From positions 62,001 through 126,000 of the forward strand of contig NZ_JARBTM010000007.1 of the NCBI RefSeq assembly GCF_029240175.1: a DNA stretch of 64,000 bases, read 5' to 3'. Shown here one piece after another: positions 9,228-17,072 of the stretch. Source of the DNA: Anaerosolibacter sp. (lineage in GTDB: Bacteria; Bacillota; Clostridia; Peptostreptococcales; Thermotaleaceae). Under the pieces are notes generated by a model, which was given only the letters and a program-made list of their open reading frames with translations, did no database searches and was not told the origin of the DNA. Within the stretch, counting starts at the first letter, position 1. Each line of letters begins with the position of its first letter. The translations under genes and the position numbers were made by a program.

Positions 9228-9533
9228 CTAATCTTCATCGTCCTCATCATCTATATCAATCTTTACATTGGCGTTAAATGCTTTACTAAGCTTCTTTATA
9301 GCCCTCTTTTCGATTCTGGATACATATGAGCGAGATATTCCCAACATTTTTGCGATCTCTCTCTGGGTTTTGCTTCCACCATTGGCTAGACCATATCTTA
9401 GCTCTAAAACAGTGCGCTCGCGATTTTTTAAAATTTTTGTCATCTTCTGATAAAGCTTCTTTACTTGGATCTTCAATTCCACCTCATCCAAGACTTCGTC
9501 AGCTTCAGTACCGAGAATATCAATGAGTGATAT
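9228..9533 (-). CDS. sigK: sigK 3' exon-like half (sigma-70 region 4); functional only after element excision
   Basis: Minus-strand frame reads ...EGNE/ISLIDILGTEADEVLDEVELKIQVKKLYQKMTKILKNRERTVLELRYGLANGGSKTQREIAKMLGISRSYVSRIEKRAIKKL, typical SigK region 4. The track ORF (from 9491) is only the part after an internal Met; an in-frame TAA lies just upstream inside the element. Confidence 0.93.
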   Translation of the reverse strand: MSLIDILGTEADEVLDEVELKIQVKKLYQKMTKILKNRERTVLELRYGLANGGSKTQREIAKMLGISRSYVSRIEKRAIKKLSKAFNANVKIDIDDEDDED

Positions 9534-9546
9534 TTCATTGCCTTCT
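9534..9546. repeat. Core direct repeat, sigK 3'-half junction
   Basis: TTCATTGCCTTCT, identical to 16539..16551. Confidence 0.92.
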
Positions 9547-9626
9547 ACAGGTTATCAACGGGTATTTCCTTGGAAATAGTGAATTTTCAACATTTTATGC
9601 CTTTATTAGTTCTTTAAAGACATTTT

Positions 9627-10442
9627 TTACTCAACTGGCACTTCTATAGGTGACGAAAATTCTCTTTTTTTGTATAAAAAACCCATAGCAAACATGAAAA
9701 GGACTGTGCCTCCTGCCATATATGCCACGGCAAAGGATTCTGTATAGTAAAGAAGTACTGGAAATATCAAAGTTCCGAGAAGGTTGTACGTCACATGAAG
9801 CAAGATTGGCAGCCAAAGGTTATTGGACCACAGATAAATGACACCCAAGGCAATACCAAGAACAAAGGTATAGATGCCCTGCAGTGGATTGCCATGATAG
9901 ATGGCGAAAACGGCAGCTTGTATAACAATAGCGCCAGAGATAGGTAATTGTTTTTTAAGCTCATTCTGCACCAAGCCCCTAAACAATATTTCTTCAAAAA
10001 TAGGAATCAAAATAATGATGCATAGCATCCCTAAAAGTGTACTTAAACCAGCGTTTATGTTCTGGGACACTTCCTCATAGCTCTCAAATTTCTCATAGCT
10101 TAGCAGTACGAAACTGCTGGATACAGCAGCTAGCCCTATAGATGCTAACACCACATAGGGAGATTTCTCAAGGCCTTCTTTTCGAAACTTACATTTTTGA
10201 AGAAAACTTTCATCTTTCTTCCTTAAAAGCAGCACATAGATGGCTATAGAACATAGGGCTGCTGCTGCGATTCCAAAATAAATATCATGATTTAGCTTGT
10301 CTTGAATTTGTGGCTCTGTGAGGATTCCAATATACTTCATGGTATAACCAATTCCCATACTCAACCCTGCCCCTAATTGCAGGAAAAAATAGATTAGAGT
10401 ATATAACAATATATTACCTATCATTTTCAAATATTTTGTCAT
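9627..10442 (-). CDS. CPBP/CAAX family intramembrane metalloprotease (element cargo)
   Basis: Polytopic protein with EEILFRGLVQ and HxxxN-type motifs (AIYHGNPLQ, LLHVTYNLLG). Confidence 0.88.
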   Translation of the reverse strand: MTKYLKMIGNILLYTLIYFFLQLGAGLSMGIGYTMKYIGILTEPQIQDKLNHDIYFGIAAAALCSIAIYVLLLRKKDESFLQKCKFRKEGLEKSPYVVLASIGLAAVSSSFVLLSYEKFESYEEVSQNINAGLSTLLGMLCIIILIPIFEEILFRGLVQNELKKQLPISGAIVIQAAVFAIYHGNPLQGIYTFVLGIALGVIYLWSNNLWLPILLHVTYNLLGTLIFPVLLYYTESFAVAYMAGGTVLFMFAMGFLYKKREFSSPIEVPVE

Positions 10443-10570
10443 GTATGTCCTCCTAAATAAAGTGGTGAATGACCCCTAGGGTTTAATCATACACCATTTC
10501 AAATTCATTGTAAATTCAGAATGGATTTGCTTGCGGAACTGGCATGCCTGTTCCCTACGTTTGTTTTGAA

Positions 10571-10723
10571 CTATTCGGATTCCCTTTGAATCGCTTGGAT
10601 GATTTCTCTAGCTATGGCATAGCACTCATTGAGTATCCCATCGATTTGATCTTGTGTTAGGTTCTCTTGGACAATGATATGGATGGTACTCTGGCCGATT
10701 GTATGGGTTTGATCATATTCCAT
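10571..10723 (-). CDS. Small 50-aa hypothetical protein (element cargo; not in the supplied ORF track)
   Basis: MEYDQTHTIGQSTIHIIVQENLTQDQIDGILNECYAIAREIIQAIQRESE; preceded by a GGGGAGGGG RBS-like stretch about 5 nt before the ATG. Confidence 0.65.
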   Translation of the reverse strand: MEYDQTHTIGQSTIHIIVQENLTQDQIDGILNECYAIAREIIQAIQRESE

Positions 10724-10791
10724 CTCTACACCCCTCCCCATACCATCCTTATGTGTTCACCAGTTTGTACTATGCAGGCTTCTTTTTATAA

Positions 10792-10833
10792 ATAAATCCT
10801 GGGTGTCATTTGACACCCAGGATTTATTTATAG
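10792..10833 (-). terminator. Terminator of the SLH-protein gene
   Basis: Long inverted repeat AAATAAATCCTGGGTGTCA/TGACACCCAGGATTTATTT. Confidence 0.7.
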
Positions 10834-12192
10834 AGCCATATGAAATATCTTTACTTGCATATATCGGTCACTGGAGTATACCAACCGGTTACCGTCAGAG
10901 AGTTCTCGATAGGTTATTTCAATTTTACCTGGCTTATTTTCGATATGATCCCAACTGGAGGAGAGCTTTCTTTCAATTTCTTGTATGATTTCCAGGGGTA
11001 TTTTGTTTATTTCCAGGGTATCTAATAACTGGCTAATTTGCTCATAGATTTCTTCATTGTCGGTATAGCTGTTGGCCAGAAGGTTTAATCTTATACCCCT
11101 TCCATCGTCAGATTGGATAAAGAGTTTTGATTCTTTTGGTACAAAATAGCCATTGGGCAGTTCTTTAAATGCTGTGATATCCATAGTTTTGGTTTGGTCT
11201 CGATGGAAAAGAGGTGTATAAATCGTTACATCTATTCCTTTATCACAGCGCAATTCTATTCTTCTGCCGTCATCTAATTCTACATTATAAGGATCATACA
11301 AAACAGGGGCATTGTAGGCTTCATGCCAGCTATCTTCGAGCTTCTGCTTTAGCTTCATCACAATGATTTCAGAAATCTTGTTTATTCTTAAGGTATCCAA
11401 TATCTCCGCCATATACCCATGAAGACTTTCCTTTTGGGCATATGGGTCCGTTGTAAGCTGGAGATGAAGCTTAGTGGCTTCATTCATTCGAATCAGTAGT
11501 TCTGTGTTAGATGGAATGAGATAGCCGTTCTCTAACATCTCAAAATCATTGCTGTAGTCATGGACGTACAGCCATCCATACTTCTTGCTCATATTTGCCA
11601 GCAATACCATGGCTTGTTCTCTTGTCGTGTTTTCATTGGGTGCTATCCGATTGTTTCCGATACCCTTCATAAATCCTTCCTGTGCCAAGAAAGATACCGC
11701 TTCTTTTGCCCATCTTGCGACCCAAAACATGTCAACAAAATCTGCTTTTTTATACAATTCAGTAGGAAGACCCATTGTATTTATTTGACGCCATAGAATC
11801 GTGGCAATTTCTTGACGGGTAATTTCTTTATTGGGTGCAAACTTACGATCGCTGACACCTTTGATAATACCCAGATTATATGCCCGACCAATGTTAGGAT
11901 TGGTCGTATCTGTAAAAGGATGGTCCATATCAATTTCTTCTGCTGATATATTCATGGCCTTTATGTAAACCGATAAAGCCAGTTCCGAAAATTCTTCCCT
12001 TGTAATAGGATTCTGATATTTTCCATCATCTAAAAGATCTTCTGTCAGCAGGCCATGTGAAGATAACATCAAAATACTTTCTTTAGCCCATTCCGAAGGA
12101 TTGGCTTGTCCCTCATAGCCATACCCAGTTACTACATGTATCATTAAAAAGCAGACCAAACAAATGATCCACTGCTTCTTCATTTTTAACAT
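10828..12192 (-). CDS. Secreted S-layer-homology (SLH) domain protein (element cargo)
   Basis: Signal peptide and three SLH-like repeats (WAKESILMLSSHGLL..., AYNLGIIKGVSDRKFAPNKEITRQEIATIL, WAKEAVSFLAQEGFMKGIGNNRIAPNENTTREQAMVLL). Confidence 0.88.
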   Translation of the reverse strand: MLKMKKQWIICLVCFLMIHVVTGYGYEGQANPSEWAKESILMLSSHGLLTEDLLDDGKYQNPITREEFSELALSVYIKAMNISAEEIDMDHPFTDTTNPNIGRAYNLGIIKGVSDRKFAPNKEITRQEIATILWRQINTMGLPTELYKKADFVDMFWVARWAKEAVSFLAQEGFMKGIGNNRIAPNENTTREQAMVLLANMSKKYGWLYVHDYSNDFEMLENGYLIPSNTELLIRMNEATKLHLQLTTDPYAQKESLHGYMAEILDTLRINKISEIIVMKLKQKLEDSWHEAYNAPVLYDPYNVELDDGRRIELRCDKGIDVTIYTPLFHRDQTKTMDITAFKELPNGYFVPKESKLFIQSDDGRGIRLNLLANSYTDNEEIYEQISQLLDTLEINKIPLEIIQEIERKLSSSWDHIENKPGKIEITYRELSDGNRLVYSSDRYMQVKIFHMAL

Positions 12193-12406
12193 TCTGTACC
12201 TCCCTTAAAAACGTCTTCTATATATAGACGAAGAAATTTCATTTTTGTTTCATGAAATCATGATTTTTTCCATATTTTTTCCTTTATTTCTTACCCTAGG
12301 GTATCTTGAAATAAACAATTGAAATATTTCCTCATATAGATTAGACTAAATCCATAGAATCATTACCTTATTATGGTAATGTTGACGAAGGAATGAAGGT
12401 GAAAAG

Positions 12407-13705
12407 ATGAAAATGAGATGGATATCCATGCTTTTTTTATGTGTCATTCTGTTAAGCGCTTGTAATAATTCTATCCGTCCAAAAGCTGTTCCAGCTGCGA
12501 ATATGGGTGAGGATGCTTCGATAGATGAAATTTCTCATGAATCTGTAACATCGCCTAAGCCTATTGAGATTCAGATTACCGCCGTTGGTGATGTCATGGT
12601 TCATGGACCTCAGTTAAAAGCGCAGTATGATCGTATTTCCGGCCAGTTCGATTTCCACAACAATTTTCAATTCATTAAGCCTTATATCGAAAGTGCTGAC
12701 CTTGCCCTTCTCAACTTAGAGACAACCTTTGGGGGTGAAGAAAAGGGATACTCGAGTTTCCCGCGCTTCAATAGTCCTGACTCCTTGGCAGAAGCCCTTA
12801 AAACTGCAGGTTTTGATGTAGCTGTAACTGCCAACAACCATACAATTGATACGGGTATGGATGGTGTGGTTAGAACCTTGGAGGTACTACAGGCACAAGG
12901 CTTCAAAACGATAGGCACGAGAAAATCTGTGGAAGAAAGTAGGTTCTTAATTGAAGATGTTCAAGGCATCAAGGTTGGTATTACTGCCTATACTTATGAA
13001 ACACCTGCCTATGGCAAAAACAAAACCATCAATGCCCTTATCATGCCATCCGTACTGGAGCCTCTTATCAACTCATTTCGCTTTGATCGCTGGAAGGAGG
13101 ATCTATCTCAGATAAAGTCTACCATCGATGCCATGAGAGTCGCTGGTGCTGAAATCATTGTCTTCTACCTTCATTGGGGAGAAGAATTTCAGCGTAGCCC
13201 CAATCAATCTCAAAAACAGATTGCCCAAGATCTTAACGCCCATGGTGTCGATATCATTTTTGGAAGTCATCCCCACGTGCTGCAGCCCATAGAGTGGATA
13301 AAGCATCCTGACCATGATCACCAAACCCTGGTCGTGTATTCTCTTGGAAATTTTTTGTCTAATCAGAGATATGAAATCCTAAAAAATCGCTATACTGAAG
13401 ATGGTATGCTAGTTCACATCAAAATACAAAAGGATTTGGTCAGCAATGGGACTGTCATTTCCCATGTAGGATATCAACCCACATGGGTTCATAAATATGT
13501 CCGTGGAGGTAAGCGTATTTTCGAGATATTGCCATTACCCCAAGCATTGCAGAATCCACAAGTATTTCACCTGTCATCCAGCGACGCTCAGCATAGGGCG
13601 AAGCTTTCCTATCATAACACCACCAGTCTGCTGCAGCAGGAGCTTCCTGGATCTATGCCTTTTTCTGGGCCAAAAAGAAAAGTTCACAAAAATGATATAG
13701 AATAA
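12407..13705 (+). CDS. CapA/PGA_cap-family lipoprotein (element cargo)
   Basis: Lipobox LLSAC; AVGDVMVHGPQL, NLETTFGG, ANNHTIDTG, GSHPHVLQP motifs. Confidence 0.9.
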   Translation: MKMRWISMLFLCVILLSACNNSIRPKAVPAANMGEDASIDEISHESVTSPKPIEIQITAVGDVMVHGPQLKAQYDRISGQFDFHNNFQFIKPYIESADLALLNLETTFGGEEKGYSSFPRFNSPDSLAEALKTAGFDVAVTANNHTIDTGMDGVVRTLEVLQAQGFKTIGTRKSVEESRFLIEDVQGIKVGITAYTYETPAYGKNKTINALIMPSVLEPLINSFRFDRWKEDLSQIKSTIDAMRVAGAEIIVFYLHWGEEFQRSPNQSQKQIAQDLNAHGVDIIFGSHPHVLQPIEWIKHPDHDHQTLVVYSLGNFLSNQRYEILKNRYTEDGMLVHIKIQKDLVSNGTVISHVGYQPTWVHKYVRGGKRIFEILPLPQALQNPQVFHLSSSDAQHRAKLSYHNTTSLLQQELPGSMPFSGPKRKVHKNDIE

Positions 13706-13737
13706 GCCCCTCGTCTGAGGGGCTTATTCTATATCAT
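13691..13737. terminator. Bidirectional terminator between convergent capA-like and phosphoesterase genes
   Basis: ATGATATAGAATAAGCCCCTC-gtc-TGAGGGGCTTATTCTATATCAT near-perfect hairpin spanning both gene ends. Confidence 0.75.
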
Positions 13738-14849
13738 TGGGAAATTAGATCAATGGAGACAATTTCTGAGCTTGTAAAGATACGCATGGGCGGCCCCCAG
13801 AGGCCAGTACCTGACGTCGTATAAATATAGGCCGTGTCCAGCTCATAGAGTCCGTAGGAGTACTTAAATGCCAATGGAACCAATAGATTTAGGGGTAAAA
13901 TCTGACCGCTATGGGTATGTCCTGATAACTGAAGGCTAACACCCTTCTTTACAGCTTCAGGAAATCCCACTGGCTTATGGGACATTAAGATGATAGGCTG
14001 GTCATCTTGAATGTTTCTCATGGCTATCCCTAGATCTGGACCCGGCAGTGAAAAGCTTTTCGCTGTATCGTCTGGAATCCCAACAATATGGAGACCTTTA
14101 TCGATGGTAATCGTCTCATTGTTAAGTATATGAAAATTCGATTGATCGCAAAAATCATTAAAATGCTGGATACCGCCATAGTATTCATGATTGCCTGATA
14201 CCACATAAATGCCGTGCTTGCTTTTTAGTTGACGTAGGATTGGAGGAAACTCCTTTATTCTATCTAAATGATCGTCAATAACGTCACCTGTTATCAATAT
14301 GACATCTGGATTTTGCTGATTCACACGCTCAACCAAGGACTCGATCCATTCTTTTGATGTGAAGTGGTTAATATGAATATCTGATAGATGAATGATTCTA
14401 AAGCCTGACTGGCTTTGAGATAGTCTAGCCACTGGGATTTGAATCTCCTTTAACTTGGGTGGCTGCTTAACCTGAATGATCGCAAAGGCAATGGCGGCGA
14501 TGGACACCACTATGCTGGCATAGGTGAGGATTTTTCGATGCTCCGGTAAAAAAATAGAAAATATATCTTTTAACACAAAGATTGTGAAGGTAATAGAAAG
14601 CACGCCTAACCATATGTGCCCTCCATAGATGAGAAATTCTAGTCCGCTTCTACGCCGTAAGAACTCTCCTAGAAAAAAACTCAACCCTCCAATGGACATG
14701 AAAATCTTTATAAAAGCTTTGACAGTGCTTGTTAGGAAAATACTTCTTACAATACTCCAATAGATATAATAATGCAGCCCAAAGTACAAAGAAGATGCCA
14801 CAAAAATAAAAAAAGCCATCCGTAAAAACGTCAAAATGATTCCTCCCAT
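13734..14849 (-). CDS. Membrane-anchored metallophosphoesterase (element cargo)
   Basis: N-terminal TM segments; HLSDIHINH, GDVIDDH, SGNHEYYGG, LSGHTHSGQ motifs. Confidence 0.9.
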   Translation of the reverse strand: MGGIILTFLRMAFFIFVASSLYFGLHYYIYWSIVRSIFLTSTVKAFIKIFMSIGGLSFFLGEFLRRRSGLEFLIYGGHIWLGVLSITFTIFVLKDIFSIFLPEHRKILTYASIVVSIAAIAFAIIQVKQPPKLKEIQIPVARLSQSQSGFRIIHLSDIHINHFTSKEWIESLVERVNQQNPDVILITGDVIDDHLDRIKEFPPILRQLKSKHGIYVVSGNHEYYGGIQHFNDFCDQSNFHILNNETITIDKGLHIVGIPDDTAKSFSLPGPDLGIAMRNIQDDQPIILMSHKPVGFPEAVKKGVSLQLSGHTHSGQILPLNLLVPLAFKYSYGLYELDTAYIYTTSGTGLWGPPMRIFTSSEIVSIDLISQ

Positions 14850-14977
14850 AACTTATTGAACAAAAGTACTATCAATATTGAATATTGTAACAAACTTCGT
14901 TAAGGAAGACAATATCGCGCATATTGTAAGTATCTTTTTAATAAATATAGGTTAGCACTAGGCTTGAGGAGGGACAT

Positions 14978-16516
14978 ATGGAAAAGGTATGTATGTATTT
15001 AAGAAAATCCCGGGCAGATGTAGAGGCCGAGGCCCGTGGTGAAGGTGAAACCTTGAGCAAACATAAACAATATCTTTCCAAGTTTGCTCAGGAATATAAT
15101 CTAAATATCATAGATGTTAAGGAAGAGGTTGTTTCTGGTGAAAGCCTCATGCACAGGCCTGAGATGATTGCACTGCTTCATGAAGTAGAAGCTGGAGCGT
15201 ACGAAGCTGTATTATGTATGGACATGGACCGTTTGGGCAGAGGGAATATGCAGGAGCAGGGCCTAATTTTAGATACTTTTAAAAAATCAGCCACAAAGAT
15301 TATTACGCCTAGAAAAACATATGATCTTCACGATGAATTTGATGAGGAGTATAGCGAGTTTGAGGCTTTTATGGCACGTAAAGAACTTAAAATAATCAAT
15401 AGACGTCTACAGAGAGGCAGATTGCGTTCCATAGAAGAAGGCAATTACCTATCCCCTATCCCCCCATATGGGTATGATATTCATAATACGAATAATCACA
15501 GGAGTCTTATACCTAATGAGGAACAAACAAAGGTAGTCAAAATGATTTATGATTGGTACACCAGCTTAGGAATTGGCGGCAATAAAATCGCTGCACGTTT
15601 AAATGAGCTCAGGTATCCCACCAGTACAGGTAAGCCTTGGTCATCATCAGCGGTATTAAATATCTTAAAAAATCCCATTTATATTGGAAAAATCACCTGG
15701 AAAAAGAGAGAGATTAAAAAATCATTGACTGCTGAAAAAAAGAAGAATTCACGACTACGTGTAAGGGATGAGTGGTTGATTACTGAGGGTCAACATCCAC
15801 CGATCATCTCAGAAGAATTGTTCGAGAAGGCACAGCACGTTTTGAAAAATCGAAGCAATGTTCCTTTCACAGACAATCATCAGATAGTCAATCCCTTAGC
15901 AGGGTTAATCCGCTGCGGCATATGTGGAGCCTCTATGGTTCTCCGGACTTACAAAACAAAAGATTCACAACTAATGTGCTATCAGCATTGCAGCAACAAA
16001 AGCAGCAAGCTGCTATATGTAGAACATCGATTAACTGAGTCTTTAAAGCTTTGGCTATCAGAATACGCTGTCCAGTGGGATCAGATTCTTAACGTTCAAA
16101 ATCAACTTCAAACCAAAATTGATTTACATAATAATATTATGCAAACCATTGAAAGCAATCTTCGGGATTTACAAATCCAAAAGAACAATGTATATGACTT
16201 ATTTGAGAAAAACATCTATGACTTGGATACATTTAACAATCGGATAGGATATCTTAGCACGAAGATTCTTGAAATGGAAAAACTACTCACCGATACTCGA
16301 GTTAAATCCGCACAACTTAAGGATATTATACCTACTGCTTCATCTATGGAATTCAGTTCTCTTCTTGATATATATCATCTAGCGCAAACTCCTGAGAAAA
16401 AAAACAGATTCTTAAAATCTGTTATCAGCTATGGGGTCTATTTCAAAGAAAAACATCATCGCGACGATCAGTTCACATTGATTCTTTATCCAAAACTGCC
16501 CAATCATCAAGAATAG
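14978..16516 (+). CDS. Large serine recombinase (SpoIVCA-like function), predicted sigK-element recombinase
   Basis: Resolvase N-terminus ([10 protein letters not shown]), DMDRLGRG, recombinase domain (PPYGYDIH...), Zn ribbon ([11 protein letters not shown]...CYQHC), C-terminal coiled coil; GAGGAGGG RBS. Confidence 0.93.
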   Translation: MEKVCMYLRKSRADVEAEARGEGETLSKHKQYLSKFAQEYNLNIIDVKEEVVSGESLMHRPEMIALLHEVEAGAYEAVLCMDMDRLGRGNMQEQGLILDTFKKSATKIITPRKTYDLHDEFDEEYSEFEAFMARKELKIINRRLQRGRLRSIEEGNYLSPIPPYGYDIHNTNNHRSLIPNEEQTKVVKMIYDWYTSLGIGGNKIAARLNELRYPTSTGKPWSSSAVLNILKNPIYIGKITWKKREIKKSLTAEKKKNSRLRVRDEWLITEGQHPPIISEELFEKAQHVLKNRSNVPFTDNHQIVNPLAGLIRCGICGASMVLRTYKTKDSQLMCYQHCSNKSSKLLYVEHRLTESLKLWLSEYAVQWDQILNVQNQLQTKIDLHNNIMQTIESNLRDLQIQKNNVYDLFEKNIYDLDTFNNRIGYLSTKILEMEKLLTDTRVKSAQLKDIIPTASSMEFSSLLDIYHLAQTPEKKNRFLKSVISYGVYFKEKHHRDDQFTLILYPKLPNHQE

Positions 16517-16538
16517 GTTGATAATAAAAAGAAGGCAA

Positions 16539-16551
16539 TTCATTGCCTTCT
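16539..16551. repeat. Core direct repeat, sigK 5'-half junction
   Basis: TTCATTGCCTTCT, identical to 9534..9546. Confidence 0.92.
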
Positions 16552-16970
16552 TTATCAACTCCAATTGGGTCTTGCAGCGATACTTCACTTTTTGTTTTCT
16601 TGCTAGAACGAATGGTCATCAAGATTTCATTTTCAATGCACCGGGCTGCGTAGGTTGCCAATCGCGTGCCTTTATGACGATCAAAGGTGGTGATAGCTTT
16701 GATCAACCCGATGGTTCCAATGGAAATAAGATCATCTACTTCTCTTCCAGTATTATGGTATTTTTTAACGATATGGGCCACAAGCCTTAGATTTCTTTCA
16801 ACAAGAATATTTTTCGCTTCTTCATCTCCTTGTTCATAAAGGGCCAATTGATGATTTTCTTCTTCCGGGGTCAAAGGCTTGGGAAATGAATTATTTGTAG
16901 AAACATAGGATACAAGGGCAATCAATGGTTTTGCCAATACCGCAGACAACGTGATAAAAGTAGCCCACAT
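16539..16970 (-). CDS. sigK: sigK 5' half (pro-SigK N-terminus, sigma regions 2-3); reads to codon GAA at the junction
   Basis: [38 protein letters not shown]...[59 protein letters not shown]...[11 protein letters not shown]. The unrearranged ORF continues into unrelated element sequence to 16473. RBS AGGAGG supports ATG at 16970 rather than GTG at 16982. Confidence 0.94.
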
Positions 16971-17005
16971 GTAACGATCCACCTCCTAAATTTAGGTCAT
17001 TTAAA

Positions 17006-17034
17006 ATTATATGTAAAAAAAGATAGAAATGTGC
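17006..17034 (-). promoter_or_regulatory. Candidate sigma-E-like promoter for sigK
   Basis: Minus strand GCACATT-N14-CATATAAT versus consensus KMATAWW-N14-CATACANT. Confidence 0.4.
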
Positions 17035-17072
17035 ATGTCTTTGTAAAATAGCCCCTCCAAAGATCAATCTTT

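Larger units (their letters stand above)
9534..16551. mobile_element. sigK-intervening (skin-like) element, 7,005 bp plus the 13-bp direct repeat
   Basis: Separates the two halves of sigK; bounded by TTCATTGCCTTCT at 9534..9546 and 16539..16551; encodes a large serine recombinase at one end; excision restores the frame (GAA GGC AAT GAA on both sides). Confidence 0.93.

Noticed and set aside
10803-11025. Plus-strand 61-aa ORFs at the end of the SLH gene
   Set aside because: Antisense, and overlapping a terminator hairpin.
12361-12381. CATTACC...GGTAATG inverted repeat upstream of the capA-like gene as a regulator site
   Set aside because: Seven-bp arms alone are weak evidence; kept out of the main findings.
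16473-16538. C-terminal tail [21 protein letters not shown] of the track ORF as part of SigK
   Set aside because: It is element sequence read past the recombination junction and is antisense to the recombinase 3' end; the true continuation is at 9533.
9228-16982. Calling the two sigK pieces pseudogenes
   Set aside because: Both halves are open, in frame across a shared core repeat, and next to a recombinase; a reversible or developmental rearrangement explains them better than decay.
16971-16982. GTG start of the sigK 5' half
   Set aside because: The AGGAGG Shine-Dalgarno abuts that GTG; the ATG four codons later has proper spacing.
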